Program-made: the position numbers and the translations under genes
The notes under the pieces: model-generated
What the model saw: the letters and a program-made list of their open reading frames with translations, nothing else
The model's database searches: none
Told to the model about the DNA's origin: nothing
Assembly (NCBI RefSeq): GCF_014705655.1
Contig: NZ_JACXIY010000049.1
Span: forward strand, 1-46,930
Direction: 5' to 3'
Source of the DNA: Paenibacillus arenilitoris
GTDB lineage: Bacteria > Bacillota > Bacilli > Paenibacillales > Paenibacillaceae
Length of the DNA stretch: 46,930 nucleotides
In this document: positions 1 to 9,512 of the stretch, one piece after another
How positions within the stretch are numbered: position 1 is the first letter of the stretch
Layout of the letters: every line of letters begins with the position of its first letter

Positions 1-179
1 TGGAAAAATATTCAAAATTTCAGGGGATAAGTGTAGCGCCCACGATTTTTTATCCACAGTGTCAGGTTTGATGCATGGCTAGTGCAGTTTTTGAAATTAA
101 AAAACAAGCCTAGAGGTGGGGGCGTTTGCGCTTCGCCCATTATTGACGAAGGGAAGGCAGAATTAACTCAAAAACCAGA

Positions 180-218
180 AATGGCGATGCAGGGATGAGC
201 TCCCTCAGCATCGCCATT
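180..218 (-). terminator. Rho-independent terminator of the lacI-type gene
   Basis: On the minus strand an 11-bp perfect stem (aatggcgatgc at 180-190 pairing with gcatcgccatt at 208-218) follows the LacI-type gene by about ten bases. The loop contains a second inner pairing (aggga/tccct), and the stem is followed by a T-rich tail (TCTGGTTTTTG). It closes the beta-1,2-glucan operon. The first 175 bases of the window to its left contain no gene I can support. Confidence 0.8.
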
Positions 219-228
219 CTTCTCAACA

Positions 229-1206
229 CTAGCCGTTCGCCCGTCCAACCGAATCCCCTTCGACGAGCGAGACATAGATGCGCTCATGCTCGGCTGAGCT
301 GCCGCCTTCGATCAGCTTGATCAGCTGCTCTGCGGCCACCGCGCCCCATCTCCGCTCGGAATAATCGATCGTGGCAAGGCGAGGCTGCACGTAATCGGCG
401 ATGTCGATATGGTCGAAGCCGACCACGTGGACATGCTCGCCGATCCGGAACGGCGTCCCCTTCAGCGCATGGTACATGCCGATCGCCATCTCGTCGTTAA
501 GGCAGAATACGCCGACGGGGCCGTCGTATTCGGCTATGATCCGCCTTGCCGCCGCTGCGCCGCTCGCCTTGTCGAAGTTGCCCGGGAGCTCCTCGTACCG
601 GATGCCCGGCCCTCCGCGCTCCACCGTCTGGCGCGCGGCCGCGAGCCGCTGCACGGAGTCGAACGAGCCTTCGGGTCCCGATACCGCGTACAGCTTCTTG
701 TGCCCCCGGCGAAGCAAATACTCCATCGCGAACGTAGCGCCGGCTTTATTGTCCAGCAGCACCTGCACAATATTGTCATGCTTAAGCTTCCTGTCGAGCA
801 CGACGAGCTTGTGTCCCCGGTTCGCGTGCAGCAGCAGCTCCTTGTCGGAGAACAGCCGGTCGAGAATGATCGCGCCGTCCAGCATGCCTTCCGGCAGCAT
901 CCGATGCGACTGCGTTCCGCTGCAGATGACGAGGTCGTACCCGTGTTTGTTCATTTCTTCCTTCATGCCTTGAAGCAGCTCCCCGTAGAAAGCCCCTTCG
1001 AAGGTCGTCAGGAACGCGCCGATAATTCGCGTCTCCCGCTTCTTCAGCGTGCGGGCGGCCGCGTTCGGCACATAATTCAGTTCTTTGGCCACGGCGAGAA
1101 TCCGCTTGCTCGTCTCTTCCGTCACCTTCGGATTTCCGTTGAGCGCGTAAGATACGGTCGAGATGGAAACCCCCGCGTGCTTGGCAATGTCCTTGATGCT
1201 TACCAC
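229..1206 (-). CDS. LacI-family transcriptional regulator of the beta-1,2-gluco-oligosaccharide operon
   Basis: A 325-residue DNA-binding repressor of the LacI/GalR family. Residues 1-57 hold the helix-turn-helix and hinge helix (KDIAKHAGVSISTVSYALNG, then NYVPNAAARTLK), and the rest is a periplasmic-binding-protein-like sugar sensor (VVLDRK, FDSVQRL, GFDHIDIADYV, PRLATIDY). The start is GTG at 1206, chosen because AGGAG stands eight bases upstream. It is the last gene of the operon it probably controls, 316 bp after the phosphorylase gene. The likely targets are the CGAAACGTTTCG-type palindromes at 12003-12168, with a beta-1,2-gluco-oligosaccharide as plausible inducer. Family certain; ligand inferred from context. 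Confidence 0.93.
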   Translation of the reverse strand: MVSIKDIAKHAGVSISTVSYALNGNPKVTEETSKRILAVAKELNYVPNAAARTLKKRETRIIGAFLTTFEGAFYGELLQGMKEEMNKHGYDLVICSGTQSHRMLPEGMLDGAIILDRLFSDKELLLHANRGHKLVVLDRKLKHDNIVQVLLDNKAGATFAMEYLLRRGHKKLYAVSGPEGSFDSVQRLAAARQTVERGGPGIRYEELPGNFDKASGAAAARRIIAEYDGPVGVFCLNDEMAIGMYHALKGTPFRIGEHVHVVGFDHIDIADYVQPRLATIDYSERRWGAVAAEQLIKLIEGGSSAEHERIYVSLVEGDSVGRANG

Positions 1207-1522
1207 AGCTATCGCTCCTATCGCTTGCTAACCGCGTTCATTCAAAGTGTAAACGGCCGGTGCTGCGGACGAACCGTTAGCTGCATCTATAGACAGCTCG
1301 GTTCTGTGCCGTCCTGGCGGAGCGGCGCACAGCATTTTCGACAATTCCATGTCCTGAATTATAACAGAAAGCGGGGCAATGGGGGTTACGGTCCGCCGGA
1401 TTACTGCGATTTCGCATATCCTCTCAGAACCTTTGCCCCCGACTGCCCCACCGTTCCCGCTTAAGCCAACTCTACCCATCCGCGGATAGGAAGGAAACGC
1501 CGCACTCGTCTACGCGCAGCGC
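1207..1522 (-). other. Intergenic stretch between phosphorylase and lacI-type gene
   Basis: 316 bases without a credible gene; the 83-codon frame here has no family resemblance. A perfect TATAAT on the minus strand (1358-1363) could be the -10 of a private promoter for the LacI-type gene, giving a leader of about 145 bases. I find no good -35 at 16-18 bp, so this is weak. No convincing terminator follows the phosphorylase stop, so read-through from the operon into the regulator is possible. Confidence 0.35.
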
Positions 1523-4500
1523 TTAAGCCATTACGATCGCGATTTCGTTCGTCCTATTCGCTGCGAGCAGCGCTTCTAGCTTCTCCCGCGCAATCCGCAC
1601 GCCGCCGCGGCGGTAGCGGTTCGGCTGCTCGGCCGTCTCGACCGGCACTCCATTCACGGTCACGCTGCAGACCGATTCGCCGCCGACGGCATAACGGATC
1701 AGGATCGCCTTGCCCATCCAGCCGAAGCGGAAGCAGAGGCCGTCCAGATCGGCCGGCAATACCGGATCCAGCACGAGACCGCCGCCCTCCTGCCGAATGC
1801 CGAGCACGTTCGAGATCAGCTGGTTCATGTAGATGCCCGGACCGCTGGAATAGATACGCCAACCGCCTTTCACTTGCACTTCGCCTGCGCGCAGCTTGCC
1901 GAAGCCTTCCGCGGCTTCGTAACGATCGTCGAACTTGCCGTCGGAGCTGCTGAAGTAAGCGTTGCTCTGGCGAATATCCGCGTTCGGCACGACGTCTCGA
2001 ATGCCGACCGGATTAATGGTCTCAAGCGCCTTCCACGTCTCCTCCGTCTTGCCCAGCTTGGCCATCGCCTCGATGAAGCGGATATGCGCATGGACATACT
2101 GCAGACCGATCTCGCGTCCGAAGTTGGCCGCCTGCTCGGCGCGCTTGAATCGCGTGCTGACGCCGCCCGCATAGTCGGCCGGACGGTTCATGAGACGCAC
2201 CCCATCCGGACAGAGAAGCTCTTGCTTGATTAAGCGATAATGCGATTCCGCTTGCTCCTTGTCGAACAGCTCCCCGATCATGCTGCGCGTCATCGGCAGC
2301 AGCCGGTACCGGATGCCGGTCTTGTCATCGTCCGGATGCAGCATCAGGTCGATCGCGCCCGGCTCCTCCATATATGCGAAGCCGGACGTTACGCCGTCCT
2401 TCACGAGGTAACGGTTGAAGTCTTCCTCGATGCCTTCCGCCAGCTCGCCAAGCTCCGCGGCCAGAGCCGCCAGCTCGCCGCCTCGGCCTGCCAATGCGCG
2501 GGCCAGCTGCGTGAACGTCTGGAACGTCAGCGACACGGTCCAGCTGCTGATCATGAATTGCTTCAGCTTCGCGTTCGCAGGCTGCAGCGTATCGTCCCAG
2601 TCGCCGTCGCCGTACGACGACAGCCTTGTGCCGTGCAGGAAATGATCCTTCATATACTGAATTTCCTTGCGCGCGTGGTCGAGAACGGTATAGGTCTCCG
2701 CCGTCAGCTCTCCGCCATGTCCCGTATAAGGCACGCGCTCATCCAGCAAGGCGTAATCGCCGGTCATCCGCAAGTAATCGCCGAGCACCTTGAGCGGCCA
2801 TACGATGACGTCGCCGTGGCTCTCTTCCTGTTGAATCCGGTAATACCGGTCGAACATGAACCATTGCGGCCAATTGCCCTCTTCGATGTATTGATGCGAA
2901 TAGACGGTCTTCAAAATTTCCTTCACCTGGCCGAACTTGCCCATCGCCAGGAAGTATTCCGTCGGGCCTTGGCATACGTCGCGCGTGCCCCAAGCGGCGC
3001 CGCTATATTGCTCGAGACCATGCGGCACGGAATAATGGACGAGCATGTTGTGGGTGTACCACCATGCCAGCGCGTTAAATTTCTCCAGCTCCGTCTTCTT
3101 GTCCTTCGAGTCGTGCGACAGCCCGAAGCCGTTCATGACGCTAGCGAGGAAGTCGCGGTAAGCCTCGATATCGGCTTCCGCGGGACGCTCGCTCCGGCCG
3201 TTCGGGCCGCCTTGCTCCGCCGCCGCTCCCGGAGTCTTCTCAAGCCTGCCCTGAATCGTCAGCCGCCACTTGGCAGTCGGTTCAAGCTCCAGCACGACCA
3301 GGGACGCGGAGCCTGCCAGCGCGCCTGCCGCCAGCGCGGTCTCGTCCAGCACCTGCATGTCCGCGCCGCTGACGCCGAGCCGGAAGTGCAGTTCCGGATA
3401 AACGCTAGAGCTGAGCGATGCCGGATCCGCGCGGAAAATAAGCTCGCCGCCGTCTTCCCGCTCCATGCGGAACGGAAGCTCGTATTCCTTGTCGTTCATC
3501 GTGATTTGGTTCGTCACGAGGAAGCGGTACGTCTTGCCCTCGCGCGAGACCGCTTCGAGCGCGAGGTCCGGCGCGTCCGGCGATGTCCATGCCGTCACGC
3601 GCAAGAGGTCGCCATCTATTTTGTAATGCCAACGCGCATAATTGAAGCCAAGCTCGTACAGCGACGGCAGCGTCAGCAAGCGGTAACGGCCATCAATCTC
3701 CACATAAATCCGCTGGCCCGACGTCTTCAGCACATTCAGCGCATTGCGCGCGTTCGTCATCAGCTTGTTGAACGACGTGTTGCCCACCGTGATCTGCGAG
3801 TGGAAGAGGCCGTACATATAGTTCGTCGACGATACGACGCGATCGTTGATTCGCGCGTTGTCTCCGCTCATGACAATGTGGCCGTGCGGACGCTCCATGC
3901 GAAGCTCCTTCGCCTTCAGCACGACATGCTCGTACTTATCCGTGAAGAAGGACAACAGCTCGCCGCCTTCGCGTTCTTCCTGCAGGCGACCGGGGAACAG
4001 CGCTTCGATCTCCCGTTCCGTCATCCCATCCGCTTGCAGCGGCGGACCGAAGCGTTCGTTCCACGAGAGCGGCTCGCCTGCCGGGCGAAGCACGTCATCC
4101 TTCAATGCCTTGGCGCCTTCCCAAGCGTTCTCGATCTCGCCCGCGTATTCCAGCTCACCGATCGCTTCCGCATGGTCCGGCTTCAAGAGGCCGTAGAAGA
4201 CGAAGGCCGTCTCCCCGCTTCCAAGCGTCGCCTTCTCCGACTGCAGCGCCGTGTACGCGAATTCGTACTGGTACACCTTGTTCGCCAGATGCTCGCGACC
4301 GAGCGCTTCCGGAACGTCCGTCTCCTTGTACGAGAGACCGAAGAACTGGAAGCCGTCCGTCGAATACCCCGCCGAACCCGTAAGCGAGCCTTGCTGCAAG
4401 TACGGGAAGCCAGTCGACATTGGCTGATTCTGTCGCGAGCAGACCGCGTAGCCCCTCTCTTCCGTCCGGAAAGCGGTATGACCGACATATTGGGACATGT

Positions 4501-4921
4501 ACGCCTCGTTCGTCCGAACGGCGCCTTTGTCCGCAAGTCCCACATCCTGCCCGTACAACACGTCCGCTTCGACGCCTTCGCCGCTAAGCGCGACCTCCCA
4601 GAACCAGATCAGCCCGGGCATCAGCGTGAACGTCACGCGATACGAGACGCCCAGCGCCTCGCCCGTCCACCGGACGCGGCGGTCGGACGCGCTGACCTTG
4701 CTCCCCGAGCGCACGCCGAGCAGAGGCGCGGACTGGATTCGCCCGTCCTTGCGCACGCGCAAATACAGATTGTTCATTGATCCGTCCAGCGGATTCGACA
4801 TGATCTGATTGACCATGAATCCCTCGTATCCGATCTCGCGAAGGTCGCCGCTGTTCAAGAACGTGAACGCGAGCCCGTCCGCCTGCACGGAAATCGTTTT
4901 ATCCACCTGTTCCATACTCAT
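1523..4921 (-). CDS. GH94 1,2-beta-oligoglucan phosphorylase (sophoro-oligosaccharide phosphorylase)
   Basis: A 1132-residue cytoplasmic enzyme (no signal peptide) expected to cleave beta-1,2-gluco-oligosaccharides with phosphate, releasing glucose 1-phosphate. Blocks shared, from memory, with the Listeria enzyme Lin1839 run the whole length: NEAYMSQY, RVYQYEFA, ERPHGHI, PHGLEQYSGAAWGTRDVCQG, QQEESHGDVIVWPLK, GVSTRFKRAEQAANFGRE, KGGWRIYSSGPGIY and QLISNVLGIRQ. The GH94 catalytic region is GDGDWDDTLQPAN; its DWDD stands at residues 774-777 and carries the general acid Asp. The length fits the long SOGP type rather than the roughly 800-residue cellobiose phosphorylases. Start ATG has AGGAG seven bases upstream. 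It lies between a GH3 beta-glucosidase and a LacI regulator, as in Listeria. A different linkage specificity within GH94 is possible but less likely. Confidence 0.9.
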   Translation of the reverse strand: MSMEQVDKTISVQADGLAFTFLNSGDLREIGYEGFMVNQIMSNPLDGSMNNLYLRVRKDGRIQSAPLLGVRSGSKVSASDRRVRWTGEALGVSYRVTFTLMPGLIWFWEVALSGEGVEADVLYGQDVGLADKGAVRTNEAYMSQYVGHTAFRTEERGYAVCSRQNQPMSTGFPYLQQGSLTGSAGYSTDGFQFFGLSYKETDVPEALGREHLANKVYQYEFAYTALQSEKATLGSGETAFVFYGLLKPDHAEAIGELEYAGEIENAWEGAKALKDDVLRPAGEPLSWNERFGPPLQADGMTEREIEALFPGRLQEEREGGELLSFFTDKYEHVVLKAKELRMERPHGHIVMSGDNARINDRVVSSTNYMYGLFHSQITVGNTSFNKLMTNARNALNVLKTSGQRIYVEIDGRYRLLTLPSLYELGFNYARWHYKIDGDLLRVTAWTSPDAPDLALEAVSREGKTYRFLVTNQITMNDKEYELPFRMEREDGGELIFRADPASLSSSVYPELHFRLGVSGADMQVLDETALAAGALAGSASLVVLELEPTAKWRLTIQGRLEKTPGAAAEQGGPNGRSERPAEADIEAYRDFLASVMNGFGLSHDSKDKKTELEKFNALAWWYTHNMLVHYSVPHGLEQYSGAAWGTRDVCQGPTEYFLAMGKFGQVKEILKTVYSHQYIEEGNWPQWFMFDRYYRIQQEESHGDVIVWPLKVLGDYLRMTGDYALLDERVPYTGHGGELTAETYTVLDHARKEIQYMKDHFLHGTRLSSYGDGDWDDTLQPANAKLKQFMISSWTVSLTFQTFTQLARALAGRGGELAALAAELGELAEGIEEDFNRYLVKDGVTSGFAYMEEPGAIDLMLHPDDDKTGIRYRLLPMTRSMIGELFDKEQAESHYRLIKQELLCPDGVRLMNRPADYAGGVSTRFKRAEQAANFGREIGLQYVHAHIRFIEAMAKLGKTEETWKALETINPVGIRDVVPNADIRQSNAYFSSSDGKFDDRYEAAEGFGKLRAGEVQVKGGWRIYSSGPGIYMNQLISNVLGIRQEGGGLVLDPVLPADLDGLCFRFGWMGKAILIRYAVGGESVCSVTVNGVPVETAEQPNRYRRGGVRIAREKLEALLAANRTNEIAIVMA

Positions 4922-4984
4922 TGCCGTGCTCCTTTCCCGCTTTCCTCTATCTACAATCTTCTATCCGTTATTTCTCTTATCCCA

Positions 4985-7150
4985 TTAACCGGCCAACAGC
5001 TTGAACGAAAGCTCCTGCACGTCTCTGCTGTTCGGTCCGACCATGATCTTGAACCCGCCCGGATCGCTCTCGAACGACAGATCCGCGTGATGATACCGGA
5101 GCATCTCTTCCGTCACTTCGAACCTGACTTCCTTCGTCTCGCCCGGTTCGAGCGCCACCTTGCGGAACGCCTTCAGCTCGCGGAGCGGCCGGACGGTGTC
5201 GCCGGCGATGTCGCGCACATAGAGCTGCACCGTCTCCTCGCCTTGGCGAGCCCCTGCGTTCGTCACGCTGACCGTCAGCTGCAGGCTGCCGCCTGGGCGA
5301 AGCGAGACGGCCGACAGCTCAGCCGCGCCGTACCGGAACTCCGCATAGCTTAGTCCATAGCCGAACGGCAGCAGCGGCGCGTTCGGAATGTCCAGATATT
5401 GCGATTCGTAACGAACCGGCGCATCCGGAGAGCTTTGCGGACGACCCGTGTTGAACGAGTTGTAGTAGACCGGCACCTGGCCGACCGAATGCGGGAAGCT
5501 CATCGTCAGGCGTCCCGACGGATTGGCATCGCCATAGAGCAGCTCCGCAACCGCGGCGCCGCCTCTCGTTCCGGGATACCACGCCTCGAGCAAGGCGTCG
5601 GCTTCATCCAGCACGCCATGAAGGTCAAGGGGCCGTCCGTTGAACAGCACGACCGCTAGCGGCTTGCCCAGCTCGCGTACCCGCTGGATCAGCTCCAGCT
5701 GGCGGCCCGGCAAGCGAATGTTCGCGCGGCACCCCGCTTCGCCGCTCATCTCCGAGTCTTCGCCGAGCGCCAGCACGACTACATCGGCCGAACGCGCCGC
5801 GTCAAGCATCGCCGCAAGCTCCTCGTCCGTCATACGCTCCGCGCCGCAGCCCGCGACCGTAACTGCGGCCGAGCCTGCAATGGCGCGCATGCCGTCCGCC
5901 AGCGTAACGGCTTCCTCGCGCCTGCCCATGCACGACCATGGGCCAAGCAGATCGCTGCTGGCCGCGAACGGCCCGACAAGCGCGATCTTCGCAGCCTTCG
6001 CAAGCGGCAGCACGCCATTGTTCTTCAGCAGCACGCAGGACTTGAGCGCCGCTTCGTGCGCCGCCGCGAGATGCTCCTCGCTAAGCAGAATGTTCCGCTC
6101 CGCCGCCGGATCAGCGTACCGATGCGGCTTCTCGAACAGCCCAAGCTTGCGCTTGAGCTTCAAAATGCGCATTACCGCCTCGTCCACGAGCCGGACGTCC
6201 ACCTCTCCGCTCTCGACCAGCTCCCGCAGATGATGCGGGTAACAAGGCGACATCATCTCGATGTCGACGCCGGCTTCGATCGCCTTGCGCGCGCATTCCC
6301 GCTCGTCCTCGGCCGCGCCGTGCGGAATCATCTCCTTCACCGCGCCCCAGTCGGAGATCAGCACGCCGTCGAAGCCCCACTCCCCGCGCAGCAGGTCGCG
6401 CATCAGCCTGCGGTTGCCCGTGGCCGGGATGCCGTCCACCGTATTGAAGGCCGTCATGACCATCTCGCAGCCCTCATCCAAAGCCGCCTTGTACGACGGC
6501 ATGTAATACGCGCGGCGCATCCACTCCGACATATCGACGGTGTTGTAATCCCGGCCGCCCTCGGCCGCCCCGTACGCGGCAAAATGCTTGATGCACGCCG
6601 CGATCTTATACGGCTCCCCGGCAACGCCGCTGCCCTGGTAGCCGCGCACAAACGCCCGCGCGAATTGGCCGTTCAGCCACGGATCCTCGCCCGTCGACTC
6701 CATGACCCGGCCCCAGCGAGGGTCGCGCGTCAGATCCGCCATCGGCGAGAACGTCACGTGGATGCCGGCCGCCGCCGCTTCCTTCGCCGCGATCGCCGCC
6801 GTGCGCTGAGCCAGATCCAAATCCCAGGAGCTGCCGAGCGCGAGCGGCACCGGGAAGATCGTCCGGTAGCCGTGAATGACGTCGGCCATCATAAGCAGCG
6901 GTATGTTCAGCCGGTTATGGCGCAGATGCGCCTCCTGAATGGCGATCGCCTCTTCGGCGCCGCCGAGTCCGAGCACAGAGCCCGTCCGGCGCACATTGTC
7001 CTCCGTAATGCCCAGCCCCGCAAGCGGCCCCGTGATTTGACCGGCGCTGTTCGCCCCTTCGTAGAAAGCCGGAGCAAGCTGCAGCAGCTGATCGACCTTC
7101 TCCTCCAGCGTCATTTCGTCAAGCAGTCGTTGCAATTCCGTATCGTTCAC
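4985..7150 (-). CDS. GH3 beta-glucosidase, probably acting on beta-1,2-gluco-oligosaccharides
   Basis: A 721-residue cytoplasmic glycoside hydrolase family 3 enzyme. The N-terminal barrel has the substrate motif KHFAAYG and the nucleophile motif GVLISDWG with Asp267. The second domain carries the likely acid/base Glu471 (SEMSGEAGC), and a C-terminal fibronectin-III-like domain follows (GEETVQLYVRD, ELKAFRKV). Both positions fall close to those of Listeria Lin1840, a beta-1,2-glucan-pathway beta-glucosidase. Start is GTG behind GGAGGAG. It is 42 bp after the sulfatase gene and 63 bp before the phosphorylase gene, so all three are co-transcribed. Its expected job is to hydrolyse short sophoro-oligosaccharides, including the sophorose left by the phosphorylase. 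There is no signal peptide, so substrate must be imported. Confidence 0.93.
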   Translation of the reverse strand: MNDTELQRLLDEMTLEEKVDQLLQLAPAFYEGANSAGQITGPLAGLGITEDNVRRTGSVLGLGGAEEAIAIQEAHLRHNRLNIPLLMMADVIHGYRTIFPVPLALGSSWDLDLAQRTAAIAAKEAAAAGIHVTFSPMADLTRDPRWGRVMESTGEDPWLNGQFARAFVRGYQGSGVAGEPYKIAACIKHFAAYGAAEGGRDYNTVDMSEWMRRAYYMPSYKAALDEGCEMVMTAFNTVDGIPATGNRRLMRDLLRGEWGFDGVLISDWGAVKEMIPHGAAEDERECARKAIEAGVDIEMMSPCYPHHLRELVESGEVDVRLVDEAVMRILKLKRKLGLFEKPHRYADPAAERNILLSEEHLAAAHEAALKSCVLLKNNGVLPLAKAAKIALVGPFAASSDLLGPWSCMGRREEAVTLADGMRAIAGSAAVTVAGCGAERMTDEELAAMLDAARSADVVVLALGEDSEMSGEAGCRANIRLPGRQLELIQRVRELGKPLAVVLFNGRPLDLHGVLDEADALLEAWYPGTRGGAAVAELLYGDANPSGRLTMSFPHSVGQVPVYYNSFNTGRPQSSPDAPVRYESQYLDIPNAPLLPFGYGLSYAEFRYGAAELSAVSLRPGGSLQLTVSVTNAGARQGEETVQLYVRDIAGDTVRPLRELKAFRKVALEPGETKEVRFEVTEEMLRYHHADLSFESDPGGFKIMVGPNSRDVQELSFKLLAG

Positions 7151-7192
7151 GCGTTACTCCTCCATGCTTCCGCCGGAAGTCCGTCCGGACCT

Positions 7193-8599
7193 CTAGTGGA
7201 TATATTCGTCCTGCACCTCGTCCATCAGCTTCTCCAGCCGCTTCGTCAATTCGGCTACTCGTTCGGCGTATGCCGGGTCGGCGTAAACGTTGTTCAGCTC
7301 GTACGGGTCGGCCTCCAGATCGAAGCATTCCCATTCCGGCGGACGGTCCTCGTCTCGGGAATCCGTCGTGCCGAGCGCTTGCGCGTAGTAATAAATGAGC
7401 TTGTACCGATGCGTGCGGATGCCGTAATGCGAATACACCTCGTGACAGCCGTCCAGATGCATCCAATACCGGTACGCCATCGCCGTCCGCCAGCCCTCCG
7501 GCGTCACGCCGTTCAGGAGCGGCCGGATGCTGACGCCCTGCATCCGTTCGTGAACCGGCAGCCCCGCGTATTCCAGGAACGTCGGCGCGAAATCCGTGTT
7601 CAGAATCATCGCATCGGCGGCGCTGCCCGGCTTGATCTCCCTCGGATAACGAATCAGGAACGGCATGCGGAGCGACTCCTCGTACATAAACCGCTTGTCG
7701 AACCAGCCGTGATCGCCCAGGAAGAAGCCTTGATCGGACGTATAGATGACGATCGTATCCTCGGCCAGCCCCTTCTCGTCCAGGTAGTCCAGCATGCGGC
7801 CCACGTTGTCGTCGATGGAAGCGATGCAGCGCAAATAATCTTTGATGTAGCGCTGGTATTTCCATTTGCGCACCTCTTCCGGCGTCAAGCCTTCCGGCGG
7901 AGGTCCTTTCGTATCGAGATCGTTCAAATCGTCAATGCGCATCTTCGCCTGAACGGCCGCCTGCGAACGGGTTGCATAATCGTCGTTGAACGTTACCGGC
8001 TCCGGTATGTCGATATCCTCGTATAAGTGCATATGCTTCTCGTCCGGTTCCCAGTGGCGATGCGGCGCCTTATGATGGCACATGAGCATGAACGGCCGCT
8101 CGGGATCGCGCTTGTCGATCCAGTCGAGCGACTTGTCCGTAATGATGTCCGTCACATAACCTTCGAACTTCTTCCTCGTGCCCATCTCAAAAAAGTCCGG
8201 ATCGCGGTAATCGCCCTGATCCGGCAGCACGCTCCAATAATCGAAGCCCGTCGGATCGTGATGGCCGCCATGGCCGAGATGCCATTTGCCGATCATCGCC
8301 GTCTGGTAGCCGTCCGCCTGCAGCAGCTTGGGGAACGTCACCTGGCGTCCGTCCAGGTCGTCGCCGAGCGTCTTGACCCCGTTAATATGGTTGTACGTGC
8401 CGGTCAGAATCGTCGCGCGGCTGGGCGCGCAGATGGAATTCGTGCAGAAGCAGTTGTCGAAGCGCATGCCCTCGTTCGCGAGCCGGTCGAGATTCGGCGT
8501 CTCGTTAATGCGGCTGCCGTAGGCGCCGATCGCGTGCGAGGCATGGTCGTCCGACATAATGAATAGAATGTTAGGCCGTTTTTCCTTGGAAGCCGACAT
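7193..8599 (-). CDS. Cytoplasmic Cys-type (formylglycine) sulfatase inside the glucan operon
   Basis: A 468-residue S1-type sulfatase of the alkaline phosphatase superfamily. The N-terminal metal motif is NILFIMSDDH and the maturation signature is CAPSR with Cys57, followed by ATILTG, so the active-site formylglycine must be made post-translationally. Further metal and sulfate contacts are GKWHLGH, HHKAPHRHWEP and YTSDQGFFLGDHGWFDKR. The C-terminal part (FAPTFLEYAGL, YELNNVY) is most like N-acetylglucosamine-6-sulfatase-type enzymes. It has no signal peptide, unlike most polysaccharide sulfatases. No maturase is in the window. It lies 34 bp after the second permease, so a role on an imported sulfated or otherwise esterified glucan is inferred. 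A phosphonate monoester hydrolase, which has the same signature, is an alternative. Confidence 0.88.
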   Translation of the reverse strand: MSASKEKRPNILFIMSDDHASHAIGAYGSRINETPNLDRLANEGMRFDNCFCTNSICAPSRATILTGTYNHINGVKTLGDDLDGRQVTFPKLLQADGYQTAMIGKWHLGHGGHHDPTGFDYWSVLPDQGDYRDPDFFEMGTRKKFEGYVTDIITDKSLDWIDKRDPERPFMLMCHHKAPHRHWEPDEKHMHLYEDIDIPEPVTFNDDYATRSQAAVQAKMRIDDLNDLDTKGPPPEGLTPEEVRKWKYQRYIKDYLRCIASIDDNVGRMLDYLDEKGLAEDTIVIYTSDQGFFLGDHGWFDKRFMYEESLRMPFLIRYPREIKPGSAADAMILNTDFAPTFLEYAGLPVHERMQGVSIRPLLNGVTPEGWRTAMAYRYWMHLDGCHEVYSHYGIRTHRYKLIYYYAQALGTTDSRDEDRPPEWECFDLEADPYELNNVYADPAYAERVAELTKRLEKLMDEVQDEYIH

Positions 8600-8633
8600 G
8601 ATCTTTACCTTCTTTCCCCATTTATTAGACTTG

Positions 8634-9494
8634 CTATTTCATACCGGAGATGCTGAAGTTCTCGATGATGTGCTTCTGGAAGTAGGTGAACAGTACGATA
8701 ACCGGTGCGACCATGAAGGTTGCTCCTGCCATCTGCAGGCCGAAATTCGCGGCGTATTGCCCCTTGAGCAAGGACAATCCGACCGACAACGTGTACAATC
8801 CCTCGTCGTTCGCAATAATGAGCGGCCAGAGGAAGCTGTTCCAGCCGGCGATGAACGTCAGAATCGCTTGTACGGCGAGGATCGGCTTCGAGATCGGCAG
8901 CGCGATCTGCAGGAAAATCCGGTATTCGCTTGCGCCGTCGAGGCGCGTCGCCTCCAGCAGCTCCGTCGGAATCGTCGACATGAACTGGCGGAACAGGAAG
9001 ATCGCGAAGGCGCCGACAAGTCCGGGCAGCACGATGCCTGTCATCGTATTGGTCAGACCGAGCGAGTTGAGGATCAGGTAGACCGGAATCATCGTCACCT
9101 GGCTCGGAATCATCATAGTCGCCAGGACGAGCACGAACAGCGCGTTCCGGCCTTTAAAATCGTATTTGGCGAAGCCGAAGCCGGCGATCGCGTTCAGCAG
9201 CAGGCCGACGAACGAGAAGGCGACGATGATCAGCGTATTTTTGAGATAGACGCCGAAATTCATATTTTCGAACAAATACGCGAAATTGTGCATGGTGAAA
9301 TTTTCCGGCCATAAAGTCGGCGGAATTTGGACGATTTCGGCCTCCGGCTTGAAGGAGGACATGATCATCCAGAAGAACGGCAGCAGGAAGAACAGGCCGC
9401 CGATCGTCAGCACGATACCGGAAATCCATTGGAACCCACGGCCGCCTTCGCGCTCGCGCGAGCGCTTCCGTTTGCCTGCGGTAGTTGAACTCAT
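8634..9494 (-). CDS. ABC sugar permease, MalG/UgpE type
   Basis: A 286-residue inner-membrane component of a CUT1 carbohydrate importer. It has an N-terminal Arg/Lys-rich tail, six predicted hydrophobic segments beginning at GGLFFLLPFFWMIMSSF, and the cytoplasmic EAA loop that docks the ATPase (LLEATRLDGASEYRIFLQIALP). The C-terminus NFSISGMK is typical of MalG-like permeases. Start ATG is preceded by GGGAGA. It follows the partner permease by 18 bp and precedes the sulfatase. No ATPase gene is in the operon, so a shared MsmX-type ATPase is expected. Listeria Lin1843 is the probable functional counterpart. Confidence 0.92.
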   Translation of the reverse strand: MSSTTAGKRKRSREREGGRGFQWISGIVLTIGGLFFLLPFFWMIMSSFKPEAEIVQIPPTLWPENFTMHNFAYLFENMNFGVYLKNTLIIVAFSFVGLLLNAIAGFGFAKYDFKGRNALFVLVLATMMIPSQVTMIPVYLILNSLGLTNTMTGIVLPGLVGAFAIFLFRQFMSTIPTELLEATRLDGASEYRIFLQIALPISKPILAVQAILTFIAGWNSFLWPLIIANDEGLYTLSVGLSLLKGQYAANFGLQMAGATFMVAPVIVLFTYFQKHIIENFSISGMK

Positions 9495-9512
9495 CGTAAT
9501 CTCTCCCTTGCC

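Noticed and set aside
50..58. Perfect DnaA-box nonamer TTATCCACA
   Set aside because: A single box with no cluster, no AT-rich unwinding region and no dnaA or dnaN nearby; chance occurrence, not an origin.
409..1464. 351-codon open frame on the plus strand
   Set aside because: Antisense to the LacI gene with no recognisable domain.
1228..1479. 83-codon minus frame between lacI and the phosphorylase gene
   Set aside because: No ribosome site and no family resemblance; overlaps the likely promoter region of the LacI gene.
2240..4780. 846-codon open frame on the plus strand
   Set aside because: It is fully antisense to the GH94 phosphorylase and arises from GC-rich third positions. It has an Arg/His/Leu-rich nonsense composition and no ribosome site.
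6056..8026. 656-codon open frame on the plus strand
   Set aside because: Antisense to the GH3 and sulfatase genes, both of which have complete family motifs. Same GC-driven artefact.
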